Below, in pieces: positions 1 to 11,700 of a stretch of DNA of 64,000 bases (its first letter is position 1; every line of letters begins with the position of its first letter). The DNA comes from Mantis religiosa (Eukaryota; Arthropoda; Insecta; Mantodea; Mantidae). Made by a program: the position numbers and the translations under genes. The stretch covers positions 458,811,210 through 458,875,209 of the forward strand of contig CM060950.1 of NCBI GenBank assembly GCA_030765055.1, in the 5' to 3' direction. Below the pieces are notes generated by a model. The model was not told where the DNA came from. It saw nothing but the letters and a program-made list of their open reading frames with translations, and did no database searches.

Positions 1-130
1 ATCGCAAGCTACACCACTGAGAACCAGTTGATATCCGGTAGACAATGGAGGGAAGAGGCCTCTGAAACATGTTCTGGGAAAATTTAAAAAGGGTTGTTTG
101 GTTTCATTAATCGACTCCCTTTAAATTTAA
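1..130 (+). mobile_element. Penelope-like terminal fragment with hammerhead relic
   Basis: GAGGCCTCTGAAACATGTTC followed by a segment ending TTAATCGACTCCCTTTAAATT matches the ends of the PLE copies at 10.3-11.4 kb and 53.7-53.9 kb. The GAAAC with flanking stem is the 3' half of a hammerhead-like motif; the 5' core is lost. Confidence 0.6.
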
Positions 131-564
131 TTTATTACAACAACACTGTTTTCGACACTTCCAAGAAAGGAATTATCCATTAGAACTTCACCAAACAAAG
201 AAGGTAAACTATTAAAAGGCTAAAAGCAACAGTCGTCAACAGAGACGAATTGCTGCATTTCTCATATCTTAGCAATTGCAAGAAAAGAGCCCAGCACATT
301 TTATGCTCCTTTGAGATATTTTGCTTCTAGAAGCACAGGATTGTGGAACTGTATCTGTTAAGTCTGAAATATGTATCAAAAGAGCATGTAGGTTGTGATG
401 CATTCCTGCCAAGGACCATGACTGCAGTAGTAATGAGCTGTTCACCTGCCTCATAGTAAATAAGCTGATTCAATAAGCTGATTCATCAAATGAGTGAAGA
501 ACATTTGACATTAATGTAAGGGATCAGATAGTAAAGTAGTTCTATCAGTGGATCTTTCAAAGTG

Positions 565-860
565 AAGCTAATTTCATATTAAGGCTTCAATCTTGAGATT
601 GAAGATAACACCATATTACTAAAATATGTACAAAAACATAGAGAGCTCATCATCTGTGAGAAAATATAGATACAAAAGCATAAAAACCAACTAATGAAGT
701 TTGAAATCCTGCCAAATGACAAACCCACATTTAGATTCATCACAAAATCAACAGATGACAGCAGCAACTACTCACACCACTGGATCAAGCTTTAGTCGCA
801 TTAGAGCAGATCATGCAAACAATAGCTCACGAAATATGTCCTCAATATAGGTATGTAAGT
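565..860 (+). mobile_element. Penelope-like 3' end (C-terminal part of the endonuclease region)
   Basis: A + strand reading gives LLKYVQKHRELIICEKI and KHKNQLMKFEILPNDKPTF, the C-terminal signature seen in the PLE copies at 6.7-7.3 kb. It is followed by a degenerate hammerhead-like segment (about 800-845) and by CCTCAATATAGG. Stops and missing start show it is dead. Confidence 0.7.
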
Positions 861-1148
861 GAAGCTTATGTATAAAAAATGTGACTCGCCTGTAATTTAA
901 TAATGTTTCAGTTCACTATGGTGTTCCAATAAAGTAAAATTTTGATATATTTGTAGACTAAGCTATTTGGACATTTCTGGTAGATGGCAGATAGTTCCCT
1001 AACATGCTATCATCTGCTTTGTGCAAAACAGTGATGAATTTTGAAATACTGTGAATAAATTTGGTCAGTAAGTTTGTTTTGCTGCCCAGTAAGTGGCAAC
1101 ATGATAGTGAACTATCCATTGCCTAGCGGAAGTAACCAAAAAGTATGG

Positions 1149-1393
1149 TGCCCGCCTTGGTAGCGTAGGTGGTAGCATGTCTGCCTCATGCTCAAGAGAT
1201 CCCAAGTTCGAATCTCGGTCAGGGTGAGTTACCTGGATAAAGTTTTTCCGGGGTTTTCCCTTATCCTCAAAGATGAATGTCGGGTAACTCTAAGCTCCAT
1301 GGACCCTGGGCTCATTTGAGCATCATTTCACCCATTTCATTCACCATCCGTTATGACTTAACATTGGAGGACGTAAATTACAACAAAAAAAAG
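1149..1393 (+). repeat. tRNA-derived SINE, family A
   Basis: A pol III A-box-like TGGTAGCGTAGGTGG and B-box-like GTTCGAATC are followed by a shared tail (GAGTTACCTGGATAA, CATTTGAGCATCATTTCACCC) and an A-rich end. The target site AAAAGTATGG is duplicated at 1139-1148 and 1394-1403. Other copies: 12885-13132, 38169-38440, 62825-63068. Confidence 0.9.
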
Positions 1394-1689
1394 AAAAGTA
1401 TGGCCAGTGATGAAAACGTGCAAAAAAAAGTCCCAGAGGATTTGACAATTTTGAAACAGATAAGTTGGTTACCAAGTGTTGTACTATATGCGCAAGATTT
1501 CTTGGGCGTTCAGGTCCCAAGTCCTCATTTGGTAGGTTTCGCCTATTTCCGTAAATACAGATTGCAACTTTGAAACAGGAAATGCGCTACTTACTGTGAC
1601 ATCTAATATGCTAAGCTTTCACACGTATGCCATTTCATTTTGAGCAATTTTGAGGTTAATTATTAGTTAACCAGTATACAACCAATCTA

Positions 1690-2037
1690 AAAGCAAGACT
1701 ATTTAGTCAGTGTTATGGCTCTCGAAAGGGGACACACTATTTTTCTTCTACCTCTATATAACTCTGATATGAATGCAATTGAACTGGCATGGGCAAAAAT
1801 AAGGAATGTTTACAAAGTACGCAATGTTAATGAGAGCCACAAATCTGCGGAAACTTGCTATAGAAGCGACGGATTGGGAGGATACGATAAGAAGGTCCAA
1901 GAGCTGGAAATGCAATATTGGAGAAATGGTGGTGTAATAGAAAATGCCATTAATGAAATTAACACATTAGAGGATACAAGCGATAAAAGTGATGCAGTAG
2001 ACTTGGAAGTCAAAACATCACAAAGCGAGTGTTTATA
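1690..2037 (+). pseudogene. Fragment of an IS630/Tc1-mariner type DDE transposase (C-terminal)
   Basis: The reading frame ERGHTIFLLPLYNSDMNAIE then LAWAKIRNVY resembles the HT...LPPYH.DLNAIEL.WA.IK segment that carries the last catalytic acid of this transposase type, followed by a long tail with YWRNGGVIENAI. Only the C-terminal part is present. The copy at 35.8-36.5 kb (minus) is from the N-terminal and central part of a similar transposase. Confidence 0.65.
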
Positions 2038-2546
2038 GCTGTCATAATATTTGCTTACTACTTTAATGTGTTTTATAACAGTAAATATATAAGCATACAG
2101 CATATCGGATGGAGTTCAATTGTTTGTTGCCACAGCTCATACTTTCGGCGCATATCTTTGCTTATCTTACCGCAGTTTGGCTGAATTGTGTTTTTCTAGA
2201 TTGACCACACTGCCGAAACAAACGTGTGTTAGCTCTCTTTTCTTCCCCTCTGCCCACACTACACCATAAATCCAGCGCTGAAGATATCTTGCGCATATAG
2301 TAGTGTGTTTATAGCACATTGCTTAACTTTTATTAGATTGACAATGGCACTTATGATCAATATTGTGTAATTATTGCTGGCTAATGTGCACAATGTCATC
2401 CATACTGTTAGATAACTGATATGAGTGTTTGCCCATCTCTCGTCTGCACAAGTGAGTGTGTGAATTAGTGCTCAAGTAGTACAAATGCTGAAATTAATAT
2501 TAGTTAGAAAATTTTTTTAAAAAGTTTGAAAATAAAATACATTTTG

Positions 2547-2551
<5 letters not shown>

Positions 2552-2578
<27 letters not shown>

Positions 2579-2597
2579 CTTTTCTCTCTCCTCCCCA
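2552..2597 (+). repeat. TC microsatellite in intron
   Basis: A run of TCTC repeats with few interruptions directly upstream of the 2632 PPP6R exon. It can act as the polypyrimidine tract of that acceptor. Confidence 0.85.
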
Positions 2598-2631
2598 GAA
2601 CTGGTATTCCTATCAGTTCACTTGTTTGCAG

Positions 2632-2768
2632 GTGGTAGAGTTTCTAAAATCTAAAGAGAACTGCATAATTTGTTGCTGAAACATTTGGGCACATCTGCCA
2701 TAATGGACCTGATGCTGAAACTCATTACACACATTGAAGGAGTTGAAATGAAGCAGAACATTCTAAAT
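2632..2768 (+). CDS. PPP6R exon (SAPS repeat, GTSAIMDL motif), contains a one-base loss
   Basis: After a pyrimidine tract and TTTGCAG acceptor the exon reads VVEFLKSKENCI, then must slip by one base near 2665 to read NLLLKHLGTSAIMDLMLK and EMKQNILN before the GTAAGT donor. The GTSAIMDL block is among the most conserved parts of the SAPS domain. The exon is 137 nt; 138 nt would keep frame with the next exon, which fits a single missing base. The preceding coding exon would lie before the window. Confidence 0.9.
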
Positions 2769-5700
2769 GTAAGTCAAGTAATGTTTGACATTATCTCACA
2801 AAAATCTGTCTGTCTTGTTCTCAACAAACTTGCAGTGGTTGGACAGCCAGCGAGTGGTGCAGTGTCTGGTAGCATTGCTGGATCCTTCTGTTGACTCAGA
2901 ACGACATTGTAATTCTGCCCAGCTTCTCTGTGATGTCATCAAAATCTCACGTGAAAATGCTCATACCAGCAATGAGAGGACGGACCCTGATCCTATACTA
3001 AATACATTGGAATCGTAAGTTTTCATTTTTGATTTATGTAAGGAACAATTTGAGCAAAACAAAAGATATTGATATATTGCCAGAGAAAATTGTATTTCTC
3101 ATTAATGTCAATATTAATAAAAAATAGGCTTTTTTATTTACTGGTGTAATAAACATTACATAAATTTTAAGGGACACCAGGGTGAAATTTGGGATAAAAT
3201 TCAAAAATCAGGAAAATGGTTCAAAAACATTTTGGAGTCTATAGACATTTGTGTGTTTGAAGATCCCCACTAAAGTTGTGTGTCCGTGATCAATGAAAAT
3301 TAAATCAGTATCTATGAGACTCCTATGAAAAATTTTGCTAGAAACAAACAGTTAATATAATAAAAATAAAATATTTAGTGCAAATTTTCCACTTATCTTA
3401 AGAAGTTGATGACAAATCTTCTATGTTTTATTTGAAATTAATTTCATAAGCATTTGCCCACATGTTCAGTCAAACAAATTTCGTTGTTAAAAGAAGATGT
3501 GGGCAAATGCTTACGAAATTAATTTCAAATAGAAGATAGAAGTTTTGTCATCAACTTCTTAAGATAAGTGAAAAATATTCATTAAACATTTTATTTGTAT
3601 TACATTTATTATTCCACTCTAATTAGCTTCATTTTCTGTGTAAACAGTTAATATCTTTGATCTGAAGTGAGTTAAAGATGTTTTTCTGAAAAAATAGTTT
3701 TAAAAAACTTAAAATGTTTATTATTCTTTTGCACTTACAGTTTTACCTATTTTTGGAATATAATTTTGAGTGCAATTGAAAGATTCAGTTAACCGATAAC
3801 ATTTTATCCCAAAGTCTTATGCACATGGAACATTTCTACTATACGAGGTGTGGCAATTGAGTAGAGATATGTGATTTATTGCAAACAACTAATTACAACT
3901 AACTTTTATCTCTTCAACATACTCCCCTCCCAAATCTATAGACATAAGTGTCTTCCGTTGTTCAAGCAATGCTGTAGCTTATCTGTTGTCACCCTCTTCA
4001 GCAACTCTGCCAATTTGGTTTTACCTCTTCAGCACACCAAAAGTATGATCCCTTCAGTGCACTTTTCACTTTTGGAAACAGAAAAAGATCCCAGGGAGCC
4101 GAATCTAATGACTATGGAGCATGTTCAAGCACAGGAATGCGCTTGTCTGCTAAATATGGCAATGTGAGCTGGCACTTTGTCCTTATGCATAATCCATGTA
4201 TTGATCTTCTACAAATTGGGTCTTTTCTTCCTTACTCCTTCCCTCAGGTTGATTAGGATTTCTGTATAACATTTCTGATTAACAGGTTGACCCTCAGGCA
4301 CCCATTCAGTCATGATAAAACCCCTGATATTGAAAAAAATGATAAACATTGCCCTCCATTTTGACTGGTCATTTTCATCTTCAATCTCTTCCTGACCAGA
4401 AAATAGTTTGTGCTATTCAAATACTCTCACGCGTGTAATAGCATTATTCACCAAACACCTCCTTTAACAAATGAAAATATTTTGTTGTCTACTTTTTTAG
4501 TTTCAGGAGGAATTTGAGGTTAATGTGCTGTTCCATTTTTATTCTCGCAGCACTACCACAAAATGTTCTCTACAACCAGAAAGCAAACAGCGACATGAAA
4601 CTAACAGTGGTTTGTCTTGAAGGTTCAAGGTTCAACTGCGTTTCACTGCCAACTCCCACCATGCAGCTGCATGATGGATGTGCAGTCTCATTGTCACATT
4701 TTTATGCAGTTAAAATATATAACTCACAAAGAAATAGACATTTTGAAATGAAATATCATGTAGGTACTGTTTCATTAGCAATGTGTTAGCAACATAAACT
4801 AAAAAAGCAACTAATCAGAAATGTGAAAGTAAAGATTCACTTCTAATGTTCCTTAAGCAAACATACATTTGATTAAATACGTCAAATATGAAGCTATTAA
4901 CAGTGAAGCAAACAAATATATACAAATCCACAATTTTTAACTTAAAACTTCACTTATCTTAAAAAAATGATGTTACTTTTGATATAATTTGAACAGGATT
5001 GCGATTTCGTGAAACTTCTTCCACATCATCAGCTAAGATCACAAACAAACTCATCGTGAATGTTACAAATGCTAGATGTCACTATGTTCTTGTTACCACT
5101 ACCAAAATCTGAAAACAAAACAAATTTAAAAACAGAATCAACTGACGCTATTTCAAAATTCATTACGCAATGTTACTTTTTTAAAATATGTTTTCCCAAA
5201 CCATTAAATCTCTCGGACCTTTTAGTTGTTTTAATAATTCCCGAGCACATTGTTGAGGCGAGGCGGCACGAGGGATAAATTCAAAGAGACGGGCAGCACA
5301 GTGCAGAGATAAAAGCTTGCCGAAACGGAGGGGGGAAGGAGACCTATTTCTGGAGAGTTTGTCTTTCTTCTAGCACCGTCTTGATTTTTGAGAACATTCC
5401 AGATAGTGAGTGGGCTATAAATAAGGTAGCCACAGCTTGGCAGGAAAACGGTTATTAATTGAACTTGTGTGTGTGAACAGCTGTGAGCTGTGTTGTGGTC
5501 ATTGACCTTGCAAGTTGTATTGCGTATGTGACGTAATTCTGCTAATGTAAATGTTGATAAAAGTGTGTTTCTAAGGAAATAAACAGCAAAATGTTAGTAT
5601 TTGTAGCCTGGACTTTTAATTTAATGAGCCCACAAAGTCACAATAATTTAATTTCTTGATTTATTTAATGATGACCAAGTGAAGTTTTAAGTTACAAATT

Positions 5701-8700
5701 GCAATATTTGTATATATATTTGATTACCCTTTATACCATCTCTTATGACCAGTTTTCAAATGTTGGTTGGTGATATCAACTTGAATGAAGATATTACTTG
5801 AACAATAACATCACTACAAATTACACAATTGTTGAAACATGTATGTTTAAAATAAAACAAGAGTGAATCGAGAAGATATTGACACATTGCTTCCCTCAAA
5901 CTGTTTATCACAGGACATGTTTCAAGTGCTGTTGCTGAGTCTCGACTCAGTTTGTAGTGAATTATTTCACTTCTTCATTGTATTCATATAAGCCATGTAA
6001 TCTACTTTTTGACATTTTAACATTTTATAAGTCTTCCTTACTTGGAAATTGCAGCAGTTGCTATAGCTTATAAAGAAGTCCAACTGTTTAGACACTTTAA
6101 TTTAGTTGACTGCTGGAAATGTAATTTTATAAGCTTTAATTGTTGGTAGCCAAAACAAAAATAACACAAAATTGAATAGCTATTACTTTAAAACCAATTA
6201 ACGTTAATTGAAAAACTATTTGTAGTAGGTTTTGAACACATCGTCACTTACATTTTTATATTATTGAGGGACTAACTTCGGAGGCTCTTGCATCCATTAT
6301 CACCCTCAAAGTTCCAACTATACTTACCCAATAACATTTAATAATTTGAAAAAGACCTTTAAGGAACAAAATATCATCTTGGAAGCTACAAATAGATACT
6401 CAGTATTAAAATTGCTAAACTCGAAAATAAAAGATGAAATCCCACCAATTAATTGATCCGGAATATATCAAATAAGTTGTATGGACTGTGAAAAATGCTG
6501 CATAGGTCAAACTAAAAGAAATCTATAAACCAGAGTCAAACAACACTTTAGAAAAACATTAAATTGAAAAATAAAGTCAGCTGTAGCGTTTCATTTTTGC
6601 AACACAAACCATGACATTGGCCCAAATCCAAAATGACGAAAAGGAACGATAAACCAAAACAAACTGACAACATGGGAGAACATTATTAAATTATAGATGA
6701 GTTGTATTTATTACATATCGGCTTCACTTATGTACCTATATTGAGGACATGTTTCGTAAACCATCATTCAAATCATCAGCTCTATTGCGACTAAAGCTTG
6801 ATCCAGTGTTGTGGGTAGTTCTGGAGTTGCTGCTGCCATCTGTTGATTTTGTGATGAATTTAAATGTGGGGTTGTCTTCTGGCAGGATTTCAAAGTTCAT
6901 TAGTTGGTTTTTATGTTTTTCTATGTATATTCTCTCCCATATGGCGAGTTCACTGTGTTTTTGTACATATTTTAATAATTTTATGCTATCTTCAATTTCA
7001 TGATTTTCAGACCAGAAATGAGCTGCTATTCCAGACTTATCAATATTTTTTTAAAAAAAAAATCATGAAATTGAAGATAGCAACAAATTACTAAAATATG
7101 TACAAAAACATAGTGAACTCATCATATGGGAGAGAATATACATAGAAAAACATAAAAACCAACTAATGAACTTTGAAATTCCACCGGAAAGCAACCCAAC
7201 ATTTCATCACAAAATCAACAGGTGGCAGCAGCAACTTCAGTGCTACCCACAACACTGGATCAAGCTTTAGTCGCATAAGAGCCGATGATACGAACGATGG
7301 CTCACAAAACATGTCCTCAATATAGGTACTAAGTGAAGCCGATGTGTAATAAATATGACTCATCTATAATTTAATAATTATTTTTCTTCACTGTGGTGTT
7401 TCAGTATAGTTAAATTTCGATTGGAGAACATGTTCATATAGAAAAATAAGGACAGAGTAATGAAATTTTTAATACTACCAGTTGATAATTTGACAAAGAA
7501 TTTAAAGTTCCACCGCCAGAGAGAAGAGAGCAGATGATAAGAAAATAGTTGGACCTTCAAGGCTGGTAATGGATGCAATGTAGTCCCTCAGTAATATAAA
7601 AATGTAAGTGATGAAGTGTTAAAAACCAAAGTACTTACACGTTGTAAGTCACTATTAAGGTGTTGTATCATGTGTTATGAGAACTCCTAAGTGGTTTACC
7701 GGAAAAACATGAGTCAGTTGGAGAATTTAATGTCATGTTGGCACGTTGGCCATAGTAGCTCAAGGGTTAGAGCGGCTGGACGGCAACCTGAAGATCTGTG
7801 GTTCAAATCCTGGCTATGGTATTGAATTTTTTAGTCTGACACTCTATCTTTCCATACTTAAGCCTATACACGGCCAGTGTGAAAGAACAATTAATCTCTA
7901 TTGAAAACCATCTACAAATAGCTTTTCAATTAATTTTGACGACACTGTTAATAAATTCCTCCAATGGCATATAATAGTTCACCTTGCTTTAAAGTGTTCC
8001 CTTATATCCATGTCTGAAGGACTAGTTTTAGGAACTGTTGTTTCATTTTCAACCTTGATGGTCTGACTGTCATCTATTAATGTTGCCTGCAGTTTTCTCT
8101 CTAGTGGTGGAACTATGAACTTCTTTACGAAATTATTGAAAATATAAGCAAGAGCTCCCAAAACTGGTCCATGAAAAACAAAAAATGTAGTGATGTGTGT
8201 GAAAAACCAACTAGAAATACATATCATAAAATTGGTATCCTTAACTGCCCAAATTGCCAGGAACATAAATCATCTGCCCCTTTGTATGTTATCCTCTGGA
8301 TCACTAACAGAACTATACTGGGAAGCAAGGAAGAAAATGGAGTATATCCAAGCAACAGGGCATTAGACTACTATTACTCATGAACTACTTCAATTACGAT
8401 TTTGTTTCAGTTTGAATTATAAATGTAAATTTTCAGTTCAACTTCAGTGGAATTTGTATTGTTTTTCAACTACAGTTTAATGCTATGAAAATTGAAAATG
8501 AAATTTTCCCAATATCATCTTAGAAAATCAGGAAATCAATGTATGAAAGGTAGTATGATTATGGTAAATAAAAAAATAAAGAATATTTTTAATTTAAAGG
8601 TTTTCTTTTAATTTGTGTGTCTTATGCTGAAGTTAGTAACCCTAAAGCTTGTTAACAGACCAGATATAGTAACTCAGTTGCTGGATCACATACTGGGAAA

Positions 8701-11700
8701 GGAGAAGCGTGAGTCGTCAATAGTGGGAGGCATCTCTGTGTTGCTGACACTACTAGACAGCAGTAAACCTACGTGAGTATGGCATATTTGGTGTTTCTTG
8801 TTTGTAACTACTTTACTGGCATAGTTATTTATTTACTGTATCATAATAAAAAATGCAGCATAACCAAACTCTGGGTTTTCCATAACTCATAGCAATGCAG
8901 CCAACTTGTTTTCACAAAATTACACTAACTACATACAGTAAGACATGTTTTCAGTGGAATCAAACAAGACACTTGAAAATTTCTGTTAAAGACAGATTTC
9001 TGTTTAAGAAGGTTTTTAGTTTTTATTTCACCTATAAAATCACTAGAAAACCAGTCAATCTTTCCATGAACAATTTTCCTCCTGAACATTTCTTACCTTT
9101 TAAACACAATGACATATTCAGTAATGTGTGAAGAATAATGCTTCCTCGTCGACATTTGCTATGTTTTCAGGTTTGTATCCCTTGATTATTGAAGGTAATT
9201 TAGCAATCCAATCAATGATCATTTCAGTGCTAACACATTCGATTCAGCACAAACTTTGTTAAATGTACCTGATGTATTTTGTAGTAATATTAACCATCTG
9301 TTAGATAGAGTCAATATGAAAAATTCAATGCCATGGCTGGGATTTGAACCGTGGATCTCCTGGTTTCTGTCCAGTTGCTCTTACCCATTGAACTACCATG
9401 GCCAATATGTCTTCCTGACATTAAATTCTGCAATTGACTCTATACATTTCCCAGTAAACCACTAGGGGCTCTTGTATTAGAGATGCACTGCTTGTGGCAA
9501 CTTACTGTTGTAAGTACTTAAATCTCAGGCGGCACCATTAGACTCTTAAGCATCTGTTAGATGCTTTGAATTCAGTATATTCTTGTAAGATAGGCCCCGA
9601 TATGCACCAATTCTTTATCCTGGCACAAACCGCTCCCACACTATTTCATTAATGCTCTGATTTTCTGTTTAAGTTCTCTCTTTATTTTCCCATTAGCACA
9701 TATTTCCCACAACTTCAGCATTTCCATTTTCTTCTTTAGAATATCGTAAACTTCAGTTTTGGCTACCTGAACACCTTTATCATGTGCTTTACACTCAATT
9801 TATCTCTTTCACTAGCATAAATCACTTTGACTGTCGTGTTAAGATTTAGCACAAGCCATGGTGACTAGGAAATAACTGCCCCCTTTGTTTAAGTTAAGAG
9901 ATATACTGCTATAACTGACTGGTTTCTTGGTATTCTTACCATCATTAACACACCCTCTCCTAGATAGATCAAGTAGCGGCCATATGGTAATGTTTCAACT
10001 GAAACATTATGTACTAAGAGCAGACAGTACACATTTTCATGGCATGCCTTGAAGTTTTCTAAACTCTGCATTCTGGAATTGGAAATTTTCTGTTAAATTG
10101 TGTACTTTGATTTCCTTTGCATAAAACAGTTTCCATTTAATAAAGGCAGTGAGGCATGTTTTTCACTCCTAAATTCATGGGACCATGAAATATATCTGTT
10201 TAAGACAGATTTCCACTTGACCAAGTTTTACTATACAATGTCCCGAAGCTATGTACACTCAACACTAATTCATAACAATTCCTTTCTTGGAAGTGTTGAA
10301 AACAGTGTTATAATAAATTAAATTTAAAAGGAGTCGATTAATGACACTAAATACCACTTTTAAATTTTTCCGGAACATGTTTCAGAGATTTATGAGTCAC
10401 TATGTTTACACTCAAACTTCACTTACTTGTTGTATAATTGAAACATTTTCAAAGTTTGGTATGAGAAATAAAAACAGACTAAACTTTGGCGTTTACAGAA
10501 AACCAACACAGACAGACAACTACATAAAAGCTAATGGCTACAACCCACAAACAGGCAATCTTCAACAGTTTAGCTCACAGACTGGTCAACATCCCTCTCA
10601 CAGAGAAGAATACAAAACAGAATACAACAAAATTACTGAAAGAGCACAAAAAATGACTTTCCCAAATCATTAGTACACAAAAAAGTGAACTTACCAAAAA
10701 ACAGGAAGCTAATAAAGGAAACCACAACCCTCTCAGCTACAGAAACTAATATGATTTTCAAAATATTCACTGACCATCCATGGGCCTTTGATAAATTCAA
10801 AAAAGTCTTCATAAAACAAAACATTCAACTAGCAACAGTCAACCATTTCTCCTAAAAGACCTAATTTGCTCAAACATCAAAGATGCCATTCCATGTAACA
10901 ATAAATCTGGTATATATCAAACTGAATTCAGTGACTGTAGTCAAATTTACATTGGAAAAACGAAAATAAATTTAAAAACAAGAAGAAAGGAACACTTTAG
11001 GAACATAAAATATAAACAATTAGAAAAATCAGCAGTTGCCACGCATTTTTGGGAGAAAAACCAAAACATAAATCCAGAACCAAAACTGCTAAAACATACA
11101 TCAGGAAAACAAGAACTATCCACGTGGGAACAAACCTTCATTTCAAAAAATAGGAACAAAATATTCAATTTCGACTTCCCCCAGAAAGATTTGTTCAGCA
11201 AGTTCCTTTAACCGCCACCAGAGGATACCTGTAACAAAATATCGTCAACTATCACACACCAATGAGAACCAGTCGATGGCCGGATGAGGATGGAGGCAGT
11301 CTCTGAAACATGTTCCGGAAAAATTTAAAAGTGTTGCTTAGTGTCATTAATCGACTCCCTTTAAATTTAACCAACTCGTAACTTCACTACTTCTGGCCTA
11401 AACTTTAACTAAACCTATTTGCCACACCTCTTAGTAGTAAGTTTTATATATTAAGTAATATAGAATATTCATGGCTTTGTCAGACTTATTTGTAAAGAAT
11501 GAAGCAGTTAACATTAGAATACATAGTTGTATAAAATATGGAAACAAGTCAATCAATAATATGTTTACAGATTCTATCAACTCACATCTAGCAGAGGCTA
11601 TGCCATAGTATTACTAACTAAAAATCTTCTGTTATTAATGACATTTTTTATGTTCTTTATAGCTTTTTAAAATTTGTTGCGTAAAGCTTTCACCTTATCT

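Noticed and set aside
1149..1225. A functional tRNA gene at the head of SINE A
   Set aside because: Boxes are present but the acceptor ends do not pair and the sequence is one of four dispersed copies with target duplications.
5020..5200. Selenocysteine or recoding reading of the in-frame TGA and TAA in PPP6R
   Set aside because: No known family member uses recoding there, and a frameshift in another exon points to damage or base errors instead.
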